In this document: positions 8,182 through 17,587 of the stretch, piece by piece
Layout: every line of letters starts with the position of its first letter
How positions within the stretch are numbered: position 1 is the first letter of the stretch
Assembly (NCBI RefSeq): GCF_900115015.1
Contig: NZ_FOUZ01000008.1
Coordinates: forward strand, 1-64,000
Source of the DNA: Algoriella xinjiangensis
Lineage (GTDB): Bacteria; Bacteroidota; Bacteroidia; Flavobacteriales; Weeksellaceae
Length of the DNA: 64,000 bases
Direction of reading: 5' to 3'
Program-made: the position numbers and the translations under genes
Notes under the pieces: generated by a model
What the model saw: only the letters and a program-made list of their open reading frames with translations
Told to the model about the DNA's origin: nothing
Database searches by the model: none

Positions 8182-9129
8182 ATGGAAAATAACGTTAGAG
8201 ATGTCATCATCATTGGTTCTGGACCTGCAGGATATACAGCTGCAATTTACGCTGCACGCGCAAACATGAATCCATTGATTTTAACAGGAATGGAGCCAGG
8301 TGGACAATTAACAACAACGACTGAAGTTGAGAATTTCCCAGGTTATCCAGAAGCTGTTACTGGTCCTGAAATGATGGCTGATTTACAAAAACAAGCTGAA
8401 CGTTTCGGAACTGAAATAAAATATGAATATGTAACTGAAATTACTTTTGGAGAAAAAGAAGGTGATGTACATACTTTGAAATCTAATACTGCTGAATATC
8501 AAGCAAAATCTATCATTATTTGTACTGGTGCAACTGCAAAATATTTAGGTTTAGATGACGAGAAAAAGTATGCTGGTAGCGGAGTTTCGGCTTGTGCAAC
8601 TTGCGATGGTTTCTTTTATCGTGGTAAAGATGTAGCTGTTGTTGGTGGTGGAGATACTGCTGCAGAAGAAGCTACATATTTATCAAAACTTTGTAATAAA
8701 GTGTATTTATTGGTTCGTAAAGATGAAATGAAAGCTTCTAAAGCGATGCAACATCGTGTTGAACATACACCAAATTTAGAGGTTTTATACAACCACGAAT
8801 TACTTGGTTTAGAAGGAAATAATGTTGTTGAGAAAGCAAAAATCATCAATAACTTAACAAATGTAGAAAGTGAATTAATTGTAGATGGAGTTTTTATCGC
8901 AATTGGTCACAAACCAAATACTGATTTATTTAAAGGTAAATTAGATATGGACGAAACAGGGTATTTAATTACTCAAAATCGTGCATATAACACAAATATT
9001 CCTGGTGTATTTGCTGCAGGTGATGTACAAGATTCTGTTTACAGACAAGCAATTACTGCTGCTGGTTCTGGATGTTCTGCTGCTTTAGATGCTGAACGTT
9101 ATGTTGCAGAATTTTTTGAAGAAGTCTAA
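8182..9129 (+). CDS. trxB: Thioredoxin-disulfide reductase
   Basis: A 315-residue FAD- and NADPH-dependent enzyme that keeps thioredoxin reduced. The FAD-binding GSGPAGYTAAIYAARA lies at about residues 13-28, the redox-active C138-A-T-C141 (ACATCDGFF) follows, the NADPH site VVGGGDTAAEEA is at about 153-164, and the second FAD motif is GVFAAGDVQD. Length and motif order are those of low-molecular-weight TrxB. It is monocistronic, with its own -7 element and a strong terminator at 9151-9188. Confidence 0.96.
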   Translation: MENNVRDVIIIGSGPAGYTAAIYAARANMNPLILTGMEPGGQLTTTTEVENFPGYPEAVTGPEMMADLQKQAERFGTEIKYEYVTEITFGEKEGDVHTLKSNTAEYQAKSIIICTGATAKYLGLDDEKKYAGSGVSACATCDGFFYRGKDVAVVGGGDTAAEEATYLSKLCNKVYLLVRKDEMKASKAMQHRVEHTPNLEVLYNHELLGLEGNNVVEKAKIINNLTNVESELIVDGVFIAIGHKPNTDLFKGKLDMDETGYLITQNRAYNTNIPGVFAAGDVQDSVYRQAITAAGSGCSAALDAERYVAEFFEEV

Positions 9130-9150
9130 AAAAATAACTTTTATTTATAC

Positions 9151-9188
9151 AAAAAGCAGTACATTTTTATAATTGTACTGCTTTTTTT
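9151..9188 (+). terminator. trxB terminator
   Basis: Stem AAAAAGCAGTACA / TGTACTGCTTTTT with a roughly 10-nt loop, followed by T residues. Confidence 0.75.
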
Positions 9189-9320
9189 GATTTTATTGAT
9201 TAATATAATTTTTTATTCTATTATAAATTTAATATTTTAAACAATATACTATAAGAGATAGTAAATAATTTTTTAATTAAAATTTATAATAAAACCTTTC
9301 TATAACTAAAATTAAAACAC

Positions 9321-9770
9321 TTAAATCCGATTACATTTTTCTCGTACCAAAACGGCTACAACACCTAAAATTAATACATCGTCATCTTCTTTTACTTGTA
9401 CACAATCATTGTATTTTGGATTTAGTGCAACCAATTTATTATTTAGTTTATCAAATCGTTTCAGCGTATAATCTGTTTTATTTACCGACACAATAATATC
9501 ATCATTATGCATCGGCGTTAAATCTGTTCGAATGATTAATACGTCATTTTTTTGATAATACGGATGCATCGAATCTCCTCCTACTACAATCAAAAAAGTA
9601 GATTCGGGATGCGTTAAATAACGTTCGTCCAAGCTAATTTTATCATCTATAAAATCTTCTGCTGGCGAAGGAAATCCTGCATTTACAAAACCATAATTAG
9701 AAACATAATGTTTTTCACCGTTCAATTTTATGGCATGTATATTTAGCTCTTTGCGCTGTATTTTCATCAT
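9321..9770 (-). CDS. umuD: UmuD-like S24 protease, DNA polymerase V accessory subunit
   Basis: The frame can be extended to a TTG at 9788, but that overlaps umuC. The ATG pair at 9770/9767 starts 7-10 nt after the umuC stop and gives a normal 148-149 residue protein. It carries the autocleavage site AGFPSPAEDF, catalytic Ser in GGDSMHPYY and catalytic Lys in DYTLKRF. Cleaved UmuD' binds UmuC to form the translesion polymerase Pol V. The order here is umuC then umuD, reversed relative to E. coli. No lexA or recA is in the window. Confidence 0.9.
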   Translation of the reverse strand: MMKIQRKELNIHAIKLNGEKHYVSNYGFVNAGFPSPAEDFIDDKISLDERYLTHPESTFLIVVGGDSMHPYYQKNDVLIIRTDLTPMHNDDIIVSVNKTDYTLKRFDKLNNKLVALNPKYNDCVQVKEDDDVLILGVVAVLVREKCNRI

Positions 9771-9777
9771 TTTTAAT

Positions 9778-11034
9778 TTAATAGACAATCAATAAATCTT
9801 TCCATTTTGTGGTATAACAAGGCGATAAACGCTCTTGCCGCATTTTCCAAGTACGTTCTAAATCTTGCGAAGCTAATTTAACTTTTGCCGCGCCAAATTT
9901 TTTATTCAAACCATCCATTGCTTTCATTAAATTTGGATGACGAATATTTTCTTCTTCAAAAAGTGATAATTGTTTTTGATCCGAAGAAACTAATCCAGAT
10001 ACAATAATACCAGCTTTTTTATACTGATAACCTTCTTTGTAAATCTGCTCGAATGCTTTTATTGCAAACTTGGATAAAGTTATACTTGAGTTAGATTGAT
10101 ACGGTAAATTAACGGATATAGATCTAAAATACTGCGGTTTATCTTTATCAAAATTATTGGTCTGAATAAAAAGTGTGAGTAAATTACAAGACGAATTTTG
10201 TTTGCGCAATTTTTCTGCACAACTTACTGCAAATGTAGAAACACGTTCTTTTACATACTCAAAATCGTTGGTATATTTTTCAAAACTTCTTGTTGTTGCA
10301 ATGCTTTTTTTAGGCGAAATTGTATCTAAATCGAGTACAGATTTTCCTAACAATTCTTTCTTTAAACGTAAACCAACAACAGAAAATTCTTTTCTAATGT
10401 AATCGTCTGCTAAATTCACAAAATCTATTGCTTTGTTAACGCCAATCATTCGTAATCTTCTAGAAAAACGTCGGCCAATTCCCCAAATATCTTCAATATC
10501 AACCCATTTTAAAGCTTTGTGTATTTGTTCTTCTGTCTTAATAATATAAACGCCATTGTGATGTTTCGGAAATTTTTTCGCGATATGATTAGCAAGTTTT
10601 GCAAGTGCTTTAGATGGCGCAATTCCTACGCAAACGGGTAATTTGGTAAATTGATAAACTCTTGACCGAATTTCTTCTCCATATTTTAAAAGATCATATC
10701 GCTCAAAACCATCTAATTTTAAGAAACATTCATCAACCGAATAAATTTCTTGATTAGGCGAATAATTGCTCAAAATATTCATCACACGATTACTCATATC
10801 TGCATATAATTGATAATTAGAAGAAAATACATGTACTTTATTTTTTTCAAAAAAAGCTTGAAACTTATGTGCTGGCGCGCCCATTGGTACACCAATAATT
10901 TTAGCTTCGCTAGAGCGCGAAATAACACAACCATCATTATTAGACAATACAACAATTGGTTGATTGATTAACTTTGGCTCGAAAACGCGGTGACAACTTG
11001 CGTAAAAATTATTACAATCTATCAATGCAAACAT
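9778..11034 (-). CDS. umuC: Y-family translesion DNA polymerase, UmuC
   Basis: A 418-residue Y-family polymerase, the catalytic subunit of Pol V. The palm begins MFALIDCNNFYASCHRVFEP with the first metal-binding Asp, and the YSVDECFLKL motif holds the second catalytic Asp-Glu pair. A helix-hairpin-helix region (VDIEDIWGIGRRFSRRL) and a little-finger domain follow, with the UmuC-specific C-terminus to residue 418. umuD follows at 7-10 nt, so the two are co-transcribed. A weak TACAA-N7-TTGTA dyad 27-43 nt upstream may be an operator. Confidence 0.93.
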   Translation of the reverse strand: MFALIDCNNFYASCHRVFEPKLINQPIVVLSNNDGCVISRSSEAKIIGVPMGAPAHKFQAFFEKNKVHVFSSNYQLYADMSNRVMNILSNYSPNQEIYSVDECFLKLDGFERYDLLKYGEEIRSRVYQFTKLPVCVGIAPSKALAKLANHIAKKFPKHHNGVYIIKTEEQIHKALKWVDIEDIWGIGRRFSRRLRMIGVNKAIDFVNLADDYIRKEFSVVGLRLKKELLGKSVLDLDTISPKKSIATTRSFEKYTNDFEYVKERVSTFAVSCAEKLRKQNSSCNLLTLFIQTNNFDKDKPQYFRSISVNLPYQSNSSITLSKFAIKAFEQIYKEGYQYKKAGIIVSGLVSSDQKQLSLFEEENIRHPNLMKAMDGLNKKFGAAKVKLASQDLERTWKMRQERLSPCYTTKWKDLLIVY

Positions 11035-11060
11035 GTTACAAATTTGAGAAGATTAAACGC

Positions 11061-11077
11061 TACAAGGTGTCGTTGTA
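11061..11077 (-). promoter_or_regulatory. Candidate operator dyad upstream of umuCD
   Basis: TACAA (11061-11065) and TTGTA (11073-11077) form a dyad with a 7-nt spacer. On the minus strand one arm supplies a TTG about 16 nt from a near-consensus -7 element (CAAATTTG, 11039-11046). A repressor bound here would cover the -33 region. The arms are only 5 bp, so this is a weak call. Confidence 0.3.
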
Positions 11078-11098
11078 AATGTTAATTTAAAAATAAAA

Positions 11099-11118
11099 AA
11101 CCACTCGATTGAGTGGTT
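11099..11118 (-). terminator. Terminator of the CC0125-like lipoprotein gene
   Basis: Arms AACCACTC (11099-11106) and GAGTGGTT (11111-11118), with a T-run on the minus-strand side. The stem core CCACTC/GAGTGG is shared with three other terminators in the window. Confidence 0.65.
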
Positions 11119-11123
11119 AATGA

Positions 11124-11555
11124 TTAATTTTTAATCTTATATTTTTTATGTAAATCCTTTATTACAACGCTTGGTTCGTAAACGGTTTGGTATTTTATTG
11201 GTCTATCTTTCTTAAAATATTTAATTTTTAACCACGTATCATTGTTGTCTAATTTTGTATAACTGTTACTTTTTTCAAGAACTTTATCGTTTACAGTACT
11301 CAAAATTGCAAAATAATCAAAGCCATTTTTTTGTCCTAATTCTGCTGCTCTCAATAAAGCATAATCATAGGTTTTGTCTTTTTTATTATACTCATTTCCA
11401 TCAAAACCAATTGTATATGTATCATTTGAAACTTTTTCTTCTGTGTATCCACCACTACCATTGTCTTTTTGGTAAGCAACAGCTTTGCTATTGTTACAAC
11501 TTGCTACAGAAACTAAAATCGCGATAGCAAATAAAAATTGTATTCCTTTTTTCAT
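11124..11555 (-). CDS. CC0125/CC1285-family lipoprotein
   Basis: A 143-residue exported lipoprotein with a lipobox VASC at about residues 17-20. The mature part contains AYQ..NGSGGYTEEKV and YDYALLRAAELGQKNGFDYFAI, which match the small family named CC0125/CC1285, of unknown function. It stands alone, with a hairpin after its stop and a 270-nt upstream gap that shows only AT-rich DNA and the ccsBA promoter. A stress-related envelope role is possible but not supported by sequence. Confidence 0.7.
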   Translation of the reverse strand: MKKGIQFLFAIAILVSVASCNNSKAVAYQKDNGSGGYTEEKVSNDTYTIGFDGNEYNKKDKTYDYALLRAAELGQKNGFDYFAILSTVNDKVLEKSNSYTKLDNNDTWLKIKYFKKDRPIKYQTVYEPSVVIKDLHKKYKIKN

Positions 11556-11800
11556 AATATTTAAAATTGATTAAGATTCATTAACAAAAGTTATACCTCA
11601 ACCTACTATTATTTATAATTTCTAAATATTTTCTTAAAAAGAAATCTCTTTATCAAGTTAATTAAACTCTAAATCTAACTTATTAAGCTCTTTATCAATC
11701 CATTTACAAACAAATAAAACGTTCTTATTTAACAATGTATTAACATAGTATTTCTAACAAAAATCATTTAAGTTTTAATGCTTTATCAGAATAACTCGCC

Positions 11801-11808
11801 TATTTTTG
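11801..11808 (+). promoter_or_regulatory. -7 element (TATTTTTG) of ccsBA
   Basis: An exact TAnnTTTG match, 17 nt before the ccsBA ATG at 11826. Confidence 0.6.
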
Positions 11809-11825
11809 TAGCTCAATTATAAGTA

Positions 11826-14800
11826 ATGAATAAATTAGAAAAATTTTTATTTTCTACCAGAACCATGTCGGTCTTGCTTTTTATTTACGCAATATCGATG
11901 GGTTACGCTACTTTCATCGAAAATGACTACGATACAGCAACTGCAAAAGCTGTTATTTACGAAGCAAAGTGGTTTGAGGTATTAATGGTTTGGTTGATTG
12001 TTCTCTTTTTGATGAACATCAAACGTTACCGATTATGGTCAAAAGAAAAACTGCCCTTATTGGTTTTTCACCTAGCTTTCCTATTCATTTTTATTGGAGG
12101 TGGAATTACACGTTACATCAGTTTTGAAGGAGAAATGCCAATTGCTGAAGGTGCTACAAGTAACGAAATTACGTCGTACAAATCCTATTTTAAAATGATG
12201 GTTGATGATGGCACGCAACGTTTAGCATACGACAATCATCAATATAACATGACTTATTTTGATCGAAAAGATAGTACAAACGCACTATTTTACAGACATT
12301 TTGAAGGAGAATATCAATTCAAAGATAAAGTCATTCAGTTAAAAACATTTGATTACGTACCTCACGCTTTAGATACAATTATTCGTAAACCAAACGGAAT
12401 TGATGTTTTAGAATTGGTTACAGTTGGTCAAGAAGGTCGTAAATCTGTCTTCATCAGAAATGGTGAAGTTAAAAGTATCAACGGTACTTTGGTTACTTAT
12501 AATCGTCCAATGGACGGAACGGTACAAATTTCTGGTTCAGGAGAAAATTTAGTTATAAAATCTCCTTTTGAAGCTGAATATGTACAAATGGCGGGGCAAC
12601 AAGTTGGTCAAGTTACCGATATTCAGAAATTGCAAGAAGGTGCTGGTAAATTAGAGTTTAATGTACCTGCGGCACTTAAATTACGTTCGTTATATACAAT
12701 TAACGGAGCGCAATTTGTAGTTCCAAATCCTGCTTTTAAAGGTGAAGTACTTTATCGTCAAGGTTCTAAATTTAAAGCCGAAGAAAAAAACTTACCAGGT
12801 GCAATTCGTGCCGAAATTATTGTTGGCGATAAACGCGATACAGTAACTATTGTAGGTGGTAAAGGACAAACAAATTATACGGCAGATGTAACTATTGATG
12901 GAATGAATATTTCGTTAGGTTATGGTTCTAAATTAATTAAAACGCCGTTTAGTATTCGTTTAGATGATTTTGTTTTAGACCGTTATCCAGGTTCATCAAA
13001 TCCATCATCATTCGAATCTAATATTACAGTTATCGATGAAGGAAAAGAAAATAAACACCATATTTATATGAATAATGTAATGGATTATAAAGGTTATCGT
13101 TTCTTTCAATCAAGTTATTTTCCAACAGAAGATGGTACAATTTTATCTGTTAACCAAGATTGGTGGGGAACTAATATTACTTATTTAGGTTATTTTATGT
13201 TATTTGGAGGAATGTTTGTTTCATTATTTTGGAAAGGAACTCGTTTTATGCAAGTAAACTCATTAATGAAAGGTTTACACACTAAGAAAACAACAATTTT
13301 ACTTCCATTCTTTTTACTTTCTGGATTAGCTTTTGCGCAACATCCAAGTACAACTGACGGAGGAAAAAGTGGACATCAAAAAATAGAAGCTTCTACAGAT
13401 AAAGATAAAGCGCATTCGTCTGAACATATTGCAGGTTTTTCTACAAAAATGTCTGATGGAGATGAATTAGCTAAAAATGTTAAAATTCCAGACGAACACG
13501 CTGAGAAATTTGGACATCTATTAATACAAGATATCGAAGGACGTATTAAACCAATTAATACACAATCTTTAGAAATCCTTAGAAAAGTTTATAAAAAGGA
13601 TAAATTTCATGGATTATCTGCAGATAAATGGTTTATTTCTTTGCAATTAGATCCTGCTTATTGGGTAAATGCACCAATGATTGAAGTTGGTGAAAAAGGT
13701 GGAGAACGTTTAGCAAAAATTACAAGCGCAAACGAAGAAGGTTACACATCTTTAATGAATTTGATCGATCCAAAAACAACTCGTTTCAAATTAGATAAAG
13801 CTTATAACGAAGCCTTTTCGAGAAAACCATCAGAACGTTCAAAATTTGATGAAGAAGTTATTAAAGTAACAGAACGTTTCAATATTTTAGATCAAACAGC
13901 AAAAGGATATCAATTAAAAATAATTCCGGTTCAAAATGATCCATCAGAACGTTGGACATCTTGGATTTATCAGACAAAAGAAAATCCTGTCGAAATTGAC
14001 ACGATGGCGCTTGGTATGATAAGTGTTTATTTTAACATGGTATCAAAAGGTATCGAAAATGGTGATTGGACGCCAGCAGATAATGCTGTAGATTATATAG
14101 ATAAATACCAACACAAATGGGGAAAAAACGTGGTTCCTTCTCCAACAAAAGTTGAGATTGAGGTGTTGTACAATAAATTCAACGTTTTCTTCTATGTAAT
14201 GATTGCTTATTCTGTAGTTGGTGGAATTTTAATGATTTTAGCTTTCATTCAATTATTTTCAGACAGTAAAGTTTTACATCGTATCATCAATGTTTGTTTA
14301 GTTTTACTTGGAATTATCTTTGTAATGCAAGCAGCTGGTTTGGGTGTTCGTTGGTATTTAACAGGACATGCGCCTTGGTCAAACGGATACGAAGCCATTG
14401 TATTTATATCGTGGATTAGTGTATTGGCTGGTTTAGCATTGTACCGTAACCGAAATGCTTTTATTCCAACAACAGGAGCCATGGTTGCTGTTATTATGAT
14501 GGGATTTGCACACGGAGGTTCTATGTTAGATCCACAAATTACACCATTAGTACCCGTTCTTAAATCGTATTGGTTAATTGTACACGTTGCTATTATTGTA
14601 TCATCGTATGGTTTCTTTGGTTTGAGCGCAATTTTAGGTGTTTTCTCATTAATTATTATGATGATTAAACCGAACAAAAAGATTGAAATATCGCTGAAAG
14701 AAATGGCTTATGTATCAGAAATGTCATTAACAATTGGTATTTATTTATTAGCCGTTGGTACATTTTTAGGAGGTATGTGGGCAAATGAATCTTGGGGACG

Positions 14801-15107
14801 TTATTGGTCTTGGGATCCAAAAGAAACATGGGCATTTGTATCTGTAATTGTTTATGCAATTGTATTACACATGCGTTTGGTACCAGGATTGAGAGGTAAA
14901 TTTGCTTTTAATGTTGCTGCTATGTGGGCAATTTGGACTGTAGTAATGACGTATTTTGGCGTTAACTATTACTTATCTGGATTACACTCTTATGCAGCCG
15001 GAGATCCAATTCCAATTCCATTTTGGGTTCCTGCAACAGCAGTTGGTATGTTACTTTTAAGCTTTGGAGCGTGGTACTTTCAAAAGAAAATTTATAAAAC
15101 AAAATAA
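11826..15107 (+). CDS. ccsBA: Fused cytochrome c maturation (system II) protein CcsBA
   Basis: A 1093-residue fusion of ResB/CcsB and CcsA that exports heme and attaches it to apocytochrome c outside the inner membrane. The N-terminal half has ResB-type spans (residues 15-100) and a large periplasmic domain containing VMDYKGYRFFQSSYFP. A second periplasmic stretch follows from about 500, and the CcsA half has many spans from about 790. The WWD heme-handling region reads WANESWGRYWSWDPKETWAF near residue 990. Periplasmic histidines such as in HAPWSNGYEA and FAHGGSMLD are present. It is monocistronic. Its terminator is the inverted copy of the KAS III gene's terminator. Confidence 0.95.
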   Translation: MNKLEKFLFSTRTMSVLLFIYAISMGYATFIENDYDTATAKAVIYEAKWFEVLMVWLIVLFLMNIKRYRLWSKEKLPLLVFHLAFLFIFIGGGITRYISFEGEMPIAEGATSNEITSYKSYFKMMVDDGTQRLAYDNHQYNMTYFDRKDSTNALFYRHFEGEYQFKDKVIQLKTFDYVPHALDTIIRKPNGIDVLELVTVGQEGRKSVFIRNGEVKSINGTLVTYNRPMDGTVQISGSGENLVIKSPFEAEYVQMAGQQVGQVTDIQKLQEGAGKLEFNVPAALKLRSLYTINGAQFVVPNPAFKGEVLYRQGSKFKAEEKNLPGAIRAEIIVGDKRDTVTIVGGKGQTNYTADVTIDGMNISLGYGSKLIKTPFSIRLDDFVLDRYPGSSNPSSFESNITVIDEGKENKHHIYMNNVMDYKGYRFFQSSYFPTEDGTILSVNQDWWGTNITYLGYFMLFGGMFVSLFWKGTRFMQVNSLMKGLHTKKTTILLPFFLLSGLAFAQHPSTTDGGKSGHQKIEASTDKDKAHSSEHIAGFSTKMSDGDELAKNVKIPDEHAEKFGHLLIQDIEGRIKPINTQSLEILRKVYKKDKFHGLSADKWFISLQLDPAYWVNAPMIEVGEKGGERLAKITSANEEGYTSLMNLIDPKTTRFKLDKAYNEAFSRKPSERSKFDEEVIKVTERFNILDQTAKGYQLKIIPVQNDPSERWTSWIYQTKENPVEIDTMALGMISVYFNMVSKGIENGDWTPADNAVDYIDKYQHKWGKNVVPSPTKVEIEVLYNKFNVFFYVMIAYSVVGGILMILAFIQLFSDSKVLHRIINVCLVLLGIIFVMQAAGLGVRWYLTGHAPWSNGYEAIVFISWISVLAGLALYRNRNAFIPTTGAMVAVIMMGFAHGGSMLDPQITPLVPVLKSYWLIVHVAIIVSSYGFFGLSAILGVFSLIIMMIKPNKKIEISLKEMAYVSEMSLTIGIYLLAVGTFLGGMWANESWGRYWSWDPKETWAFVSVIVYAIVLHMRLVPGLRGKFAFNVAAMWAIWTVVMTYFGVNYYLSGLHSYAAGDPIPIPFWVPATAVGMLLLSFGAWYFQKKIYKTK

Positions 15108-15111
15108 ATAT

Positions 15112-15223
15112 TCAATTCATATCATACAAAAAAGGTCTAAACATTGTTTAGACCTTTTTTTATTAAGTTTATATTTAATTTAAACGTGTTCTATTAAAAT
15201 TTATAAACAATTGCGTTAATATT
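15112..15223 (-). repeat. Inverted 112-nt copy of the KAS III gene 3' end plus terminator
   Basis: Read on the minus strand, these 112 nt match 62915-63026 with only 3 mismatches. They include the last nine codons and stop of the KAS III gene, the spacer and the perfect 15-bp terminator hairpin (15128-15142 / 15146-15160, loop ATT). The copy begins 4 nt after the ccsBA stop, so its hairpin now serves as the ccsBA terminator. At its far end it abuts a gene remnant. Confidence 0.9.
15128..15160 (+). terminator. ccsBA terminator, part of the inverted copy
   Basis: Perfect 15-bp arms AAAAAAGGTCTAAAC / GTTTAGACCTTTTTT with a 3-nt loop and a T-tract. Confidence 0.8.
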
Positions 15224-15230
15224 AATTATC

Positions 15231-15389
15231 CGAAAACTAAAGCATCGAAATTTATTTATAGATGATCAAGAAGAAATTATAAACTTTAAAAAACCAGATT
15301 GAATACATTCTGAAAATAGAATTGCCATTTGTTTTGAATATGAACTTCAAGATAAAATAGAGAATGGTTTCGAGTATATGGAAGTTTGA
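15231..15389 (+). pseudogene. Remnant of an unidentified small gene
   Basis: A 52-codon frame with protein-like composition (NLFIDDQEEIINFKKPD, then after a TGA at 15300-15302, IAICFEYELQDKIENGFEYM) ends at a TGA at 15387-15389. It has one internal stop and no start, and is cut on the left by the 112-nt inverted copy. It resembles the tail of a small acidic cytosolic protein; an immunity-type protein is a guess. Confidence 0.35.
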
Positions 15390-15471
15390 TGACTATATTT
15401 GATAACAATGATTTACTAGCATAAATGATTTTGAAATTAAATAAAGTGAAAGATATTTATAAAACAAAAAA

Positions 15472-15494
15472 AGCAACTCCATTACAGAGTTGCT
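15472..15494 (-). terminator. Terminator of the M16 peptidase operon
   Basis: Arms AGCAACTC (15472-15479) and GAGTTGCT (15487-15494); a T-run follows on the minus-strand side. Confidence 0.7.
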
Positions 15495-15527
15495 CTTTTT
15501 TTGAAAAATATTTAAAAAGAATTATTC

Positions 15528-17573
15528 TTATTTAAAATCAGCGTCCGAAACATTTTTGTTTACTTCTGCCGAAGATATTGTTACTTTTATCGTCTGCGGA
15601 CCAGTTTCTGCAAGTACTTCTGTTGGAATTAATATCCCATCAAAAGCTTTGTATGATTTATGAAGAGTTGTTGCAACAACATCACCTTGAGGTGTTTTTT
15701 GTTTTTGCTCCGTTTTCATTAATAAACCAGTTTTTACATCATAATAATCTGTACGAGAAATATCCGAAGCTACAACTTTATAATATTCTACACCATTTTC
15801 AGAAACAATTCCGTCAACTTTTGCAGTTTTATAACCTTCTGATAATGGGACAAACAATGAATTTGTTTTACCTAAAGGCGCAGTCATATCTGCAGGCAAA
15901 TCCATTTTTTGACCAGCTTGCGACATAAATCCTTTTTGACCATCAAAAACTTGTTTAATTGTCATTCCCATAATCGTGAATTCTGTCACCGTTTTATTTG
16001 GTGCAGCAGCTTTAGCCGTATAATCTCCACTCATTCCCATTGTTTCAATTTTACCTTTTTGTAAAAGTGTTTTTACTGCTTTTACTTTATCGGCACCACC
16101 AATTGCTTTTAAATAATTGTCTGCAATTTGTGTAACTGTAACATTTGTTGTTTTAGCTTCAATTACAGGTTTTTCTATTTTATTACCATAAGAATCGTAA
16201 TATGTTACAGGAAAACCTAATTTTTCTAATCCTGGTGCAATTTCTGTCGTTTTACCTGTTACGATAATTTTTGCTTGTTCTGGACGGAAATATTTTTTAG
16301 AAACTCGTAAAACATCATCCACTGTAACTGCATTTATATTTTTGATATAATCTGCATAAAAGTTATCCGATAATTTGTTCGTTTTCTTTGTTAAAGCTTG
16401 ATTAGCGACAGTTTCTGGACGCTCTAAAGTCAAGATAAAGTTACCTAAGAATTTTGCTTTCACATCTTCTAAAGCTTGTTTATCAATTTTAGTTAACGTC
16501 ATTCCTTTTATCTCTTTCAAAGTCTCAACAACTGCAGAATCAGTTACCTCATTACGTACTGTTGCATTTGTAGAAAAACGACCTATGTAACGAGAATCAG
16601 AAACGCCTCCACGTGCACCGTATGTCCAACCATGCGCTTCACGAAGATTCATATTTAATTTTGAATTGAAATCTCCTCCTAAAATTGTAGAGGCAACTTG
16701 TGCCGCATAAAAATCAGGATCATTTTTAGTTAAATTAACTGGATAAGCCACTGTTACAACAGATTGTACAGCATTTGGCATATTAATGATATCTAACTCT
16801 GTTTTAGAAACTTCTGTAATTTTTGGAAAAGCAGCGATAGTTAATTTTCCAGTTTCCCAGTTATTAAAATTCTTTTCTGCTAACTTTTTAACCTCGCTTG
16901 TCGAAATATCTCCAACAACAATTAAATAAGCATTATTTGGTTTGTAATATGTATTGTAATAATTTTTTACATCATCCAATGTTATTTTCTCAATCTGAGC
17001 AGGCGTGTCATATTCTGAAAATGGATTATTTTGACCATAAACCAAAAGATTTGTTACACGAGCAGCAGCAGCTTCAACCGATTTTTCATTCGATTTTAAA
17101 CCTTCGATGTAGCGTTTTTTAACTGCATCAAATTCTTTCTCTGTAAAATTCGGATTTAAAGCTCCATCAGCCATATATCCAAAAATCTCGTTAAAGTATT
17201 TTGTTAAAGAACTTGCGCTTGCGCCTTCTTCCCAAAAATTAACACTTGCACCTAAAAACTCGATACGTTTATTAAAATCGTCTTTTGATTTTGTTTTTGT
17301 ACCTGTTCCTAACATTTCGCTTAATAAAGATTCTGCACCTTTTTTAGTTCCTAAAGCGAATGGCGGATTGTCTATTGTTAAAGTTGCCGAAACACGTGGT
17401 AATTTGTGATTTTCTACAACAATTACTGTTAATCCATTTTTTAATTTAAATTCGTTCGATTTTCCAATGTTAACTGTTGGTGCTGGACCAGATTTTGGCA
17501 TAGGAATCGTAACTTGAGCTTGTATGCTAACTGCCATAAATGCAATGGCAAGCGATAATATCTTTGTTTTCAT
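15528..17573 (-). CDS. M16-family peptidase, inactive-type subunit fused to a LolA-like domain
   Basis: A 681-residue exported protein with a signal peptide at about 1-20. Residues 40-450 form an M16 (pitrilysin-type) fold, but the zinc motif position reads ESLLS (81-85) instead of HxxEH, so this half cannot bind zinc as the family does. It corresponds to the non-catalytic partner of two-gene M16 systems. Residues about 470-681 are extra and look like a LolA/outer-membrane-lipoprotein-sorting beta domain (LKAIGGADKVKAVKTL ... TDYYDVKTGLLMKTE). It starts 14 nt after the catalytic subunit gene. The pair probably degrades peptides in the periplasm. Confidence 0.85.
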   Translation of the reverse strand: MKTKILSLAIAFMAVSIQAQVTIPMPKSGPAPTVNIGKSNEFKLKNGLTVIVVENHKLPRVSATLTIDNPPFALGTKKGAESLLSEMLGTGTKTKSKDDFNKRIEFLGASVNFWEEGASASSLTKYFNEIFGYMADGALNPNFTEKEFDAVKKRYIEGLKSNEKSVEAAAARVTNLLVYGQNNPFSEYDTPAQIEKITLDDVKNYYNTYYKPNNAYLIVVGDISTSEVKKLAEKNFNNWETGKLTIAAFPKITEVSKTELDIINMPNAVQSVVTVAYPVNLTKNDPDFYAAQVASTILGGDFNSKLNMNLREAHGWTYGARGGVSDSRYIGRFSTNATVRNEVTDSAVVETLKEIKGMTLTKIDKQALEDVKAKFLGNFILTLERPETVANQALTKKTNKLSDNFYADYIKNINAVTVDDVLRVSKKYFRPEQAKIIVTGKTTEIAPGLEKLGFPVTYYDSYGNKIEKPVIEAKTTNVTVTQIADNYLKAIGGADKVKAVKTLLQKGKIETMGMSGDYTAKAAAPNKTVTEFTIMGMTIKQVFDGQKGFMSQAGQKMDLPADMTAPLGKTNSLFVPLSEGYKTAKVDGIVSENGVEYYKVVASDISRTDYYDVKTGLLMKTEQKQKTPQGDVVATTLHKSYKAFDGILIPTEVLAETGPQTIKVTISSAEVNKNVSDADFK

Positions 17574-17587
17574 AATTCGGTCGTTTT

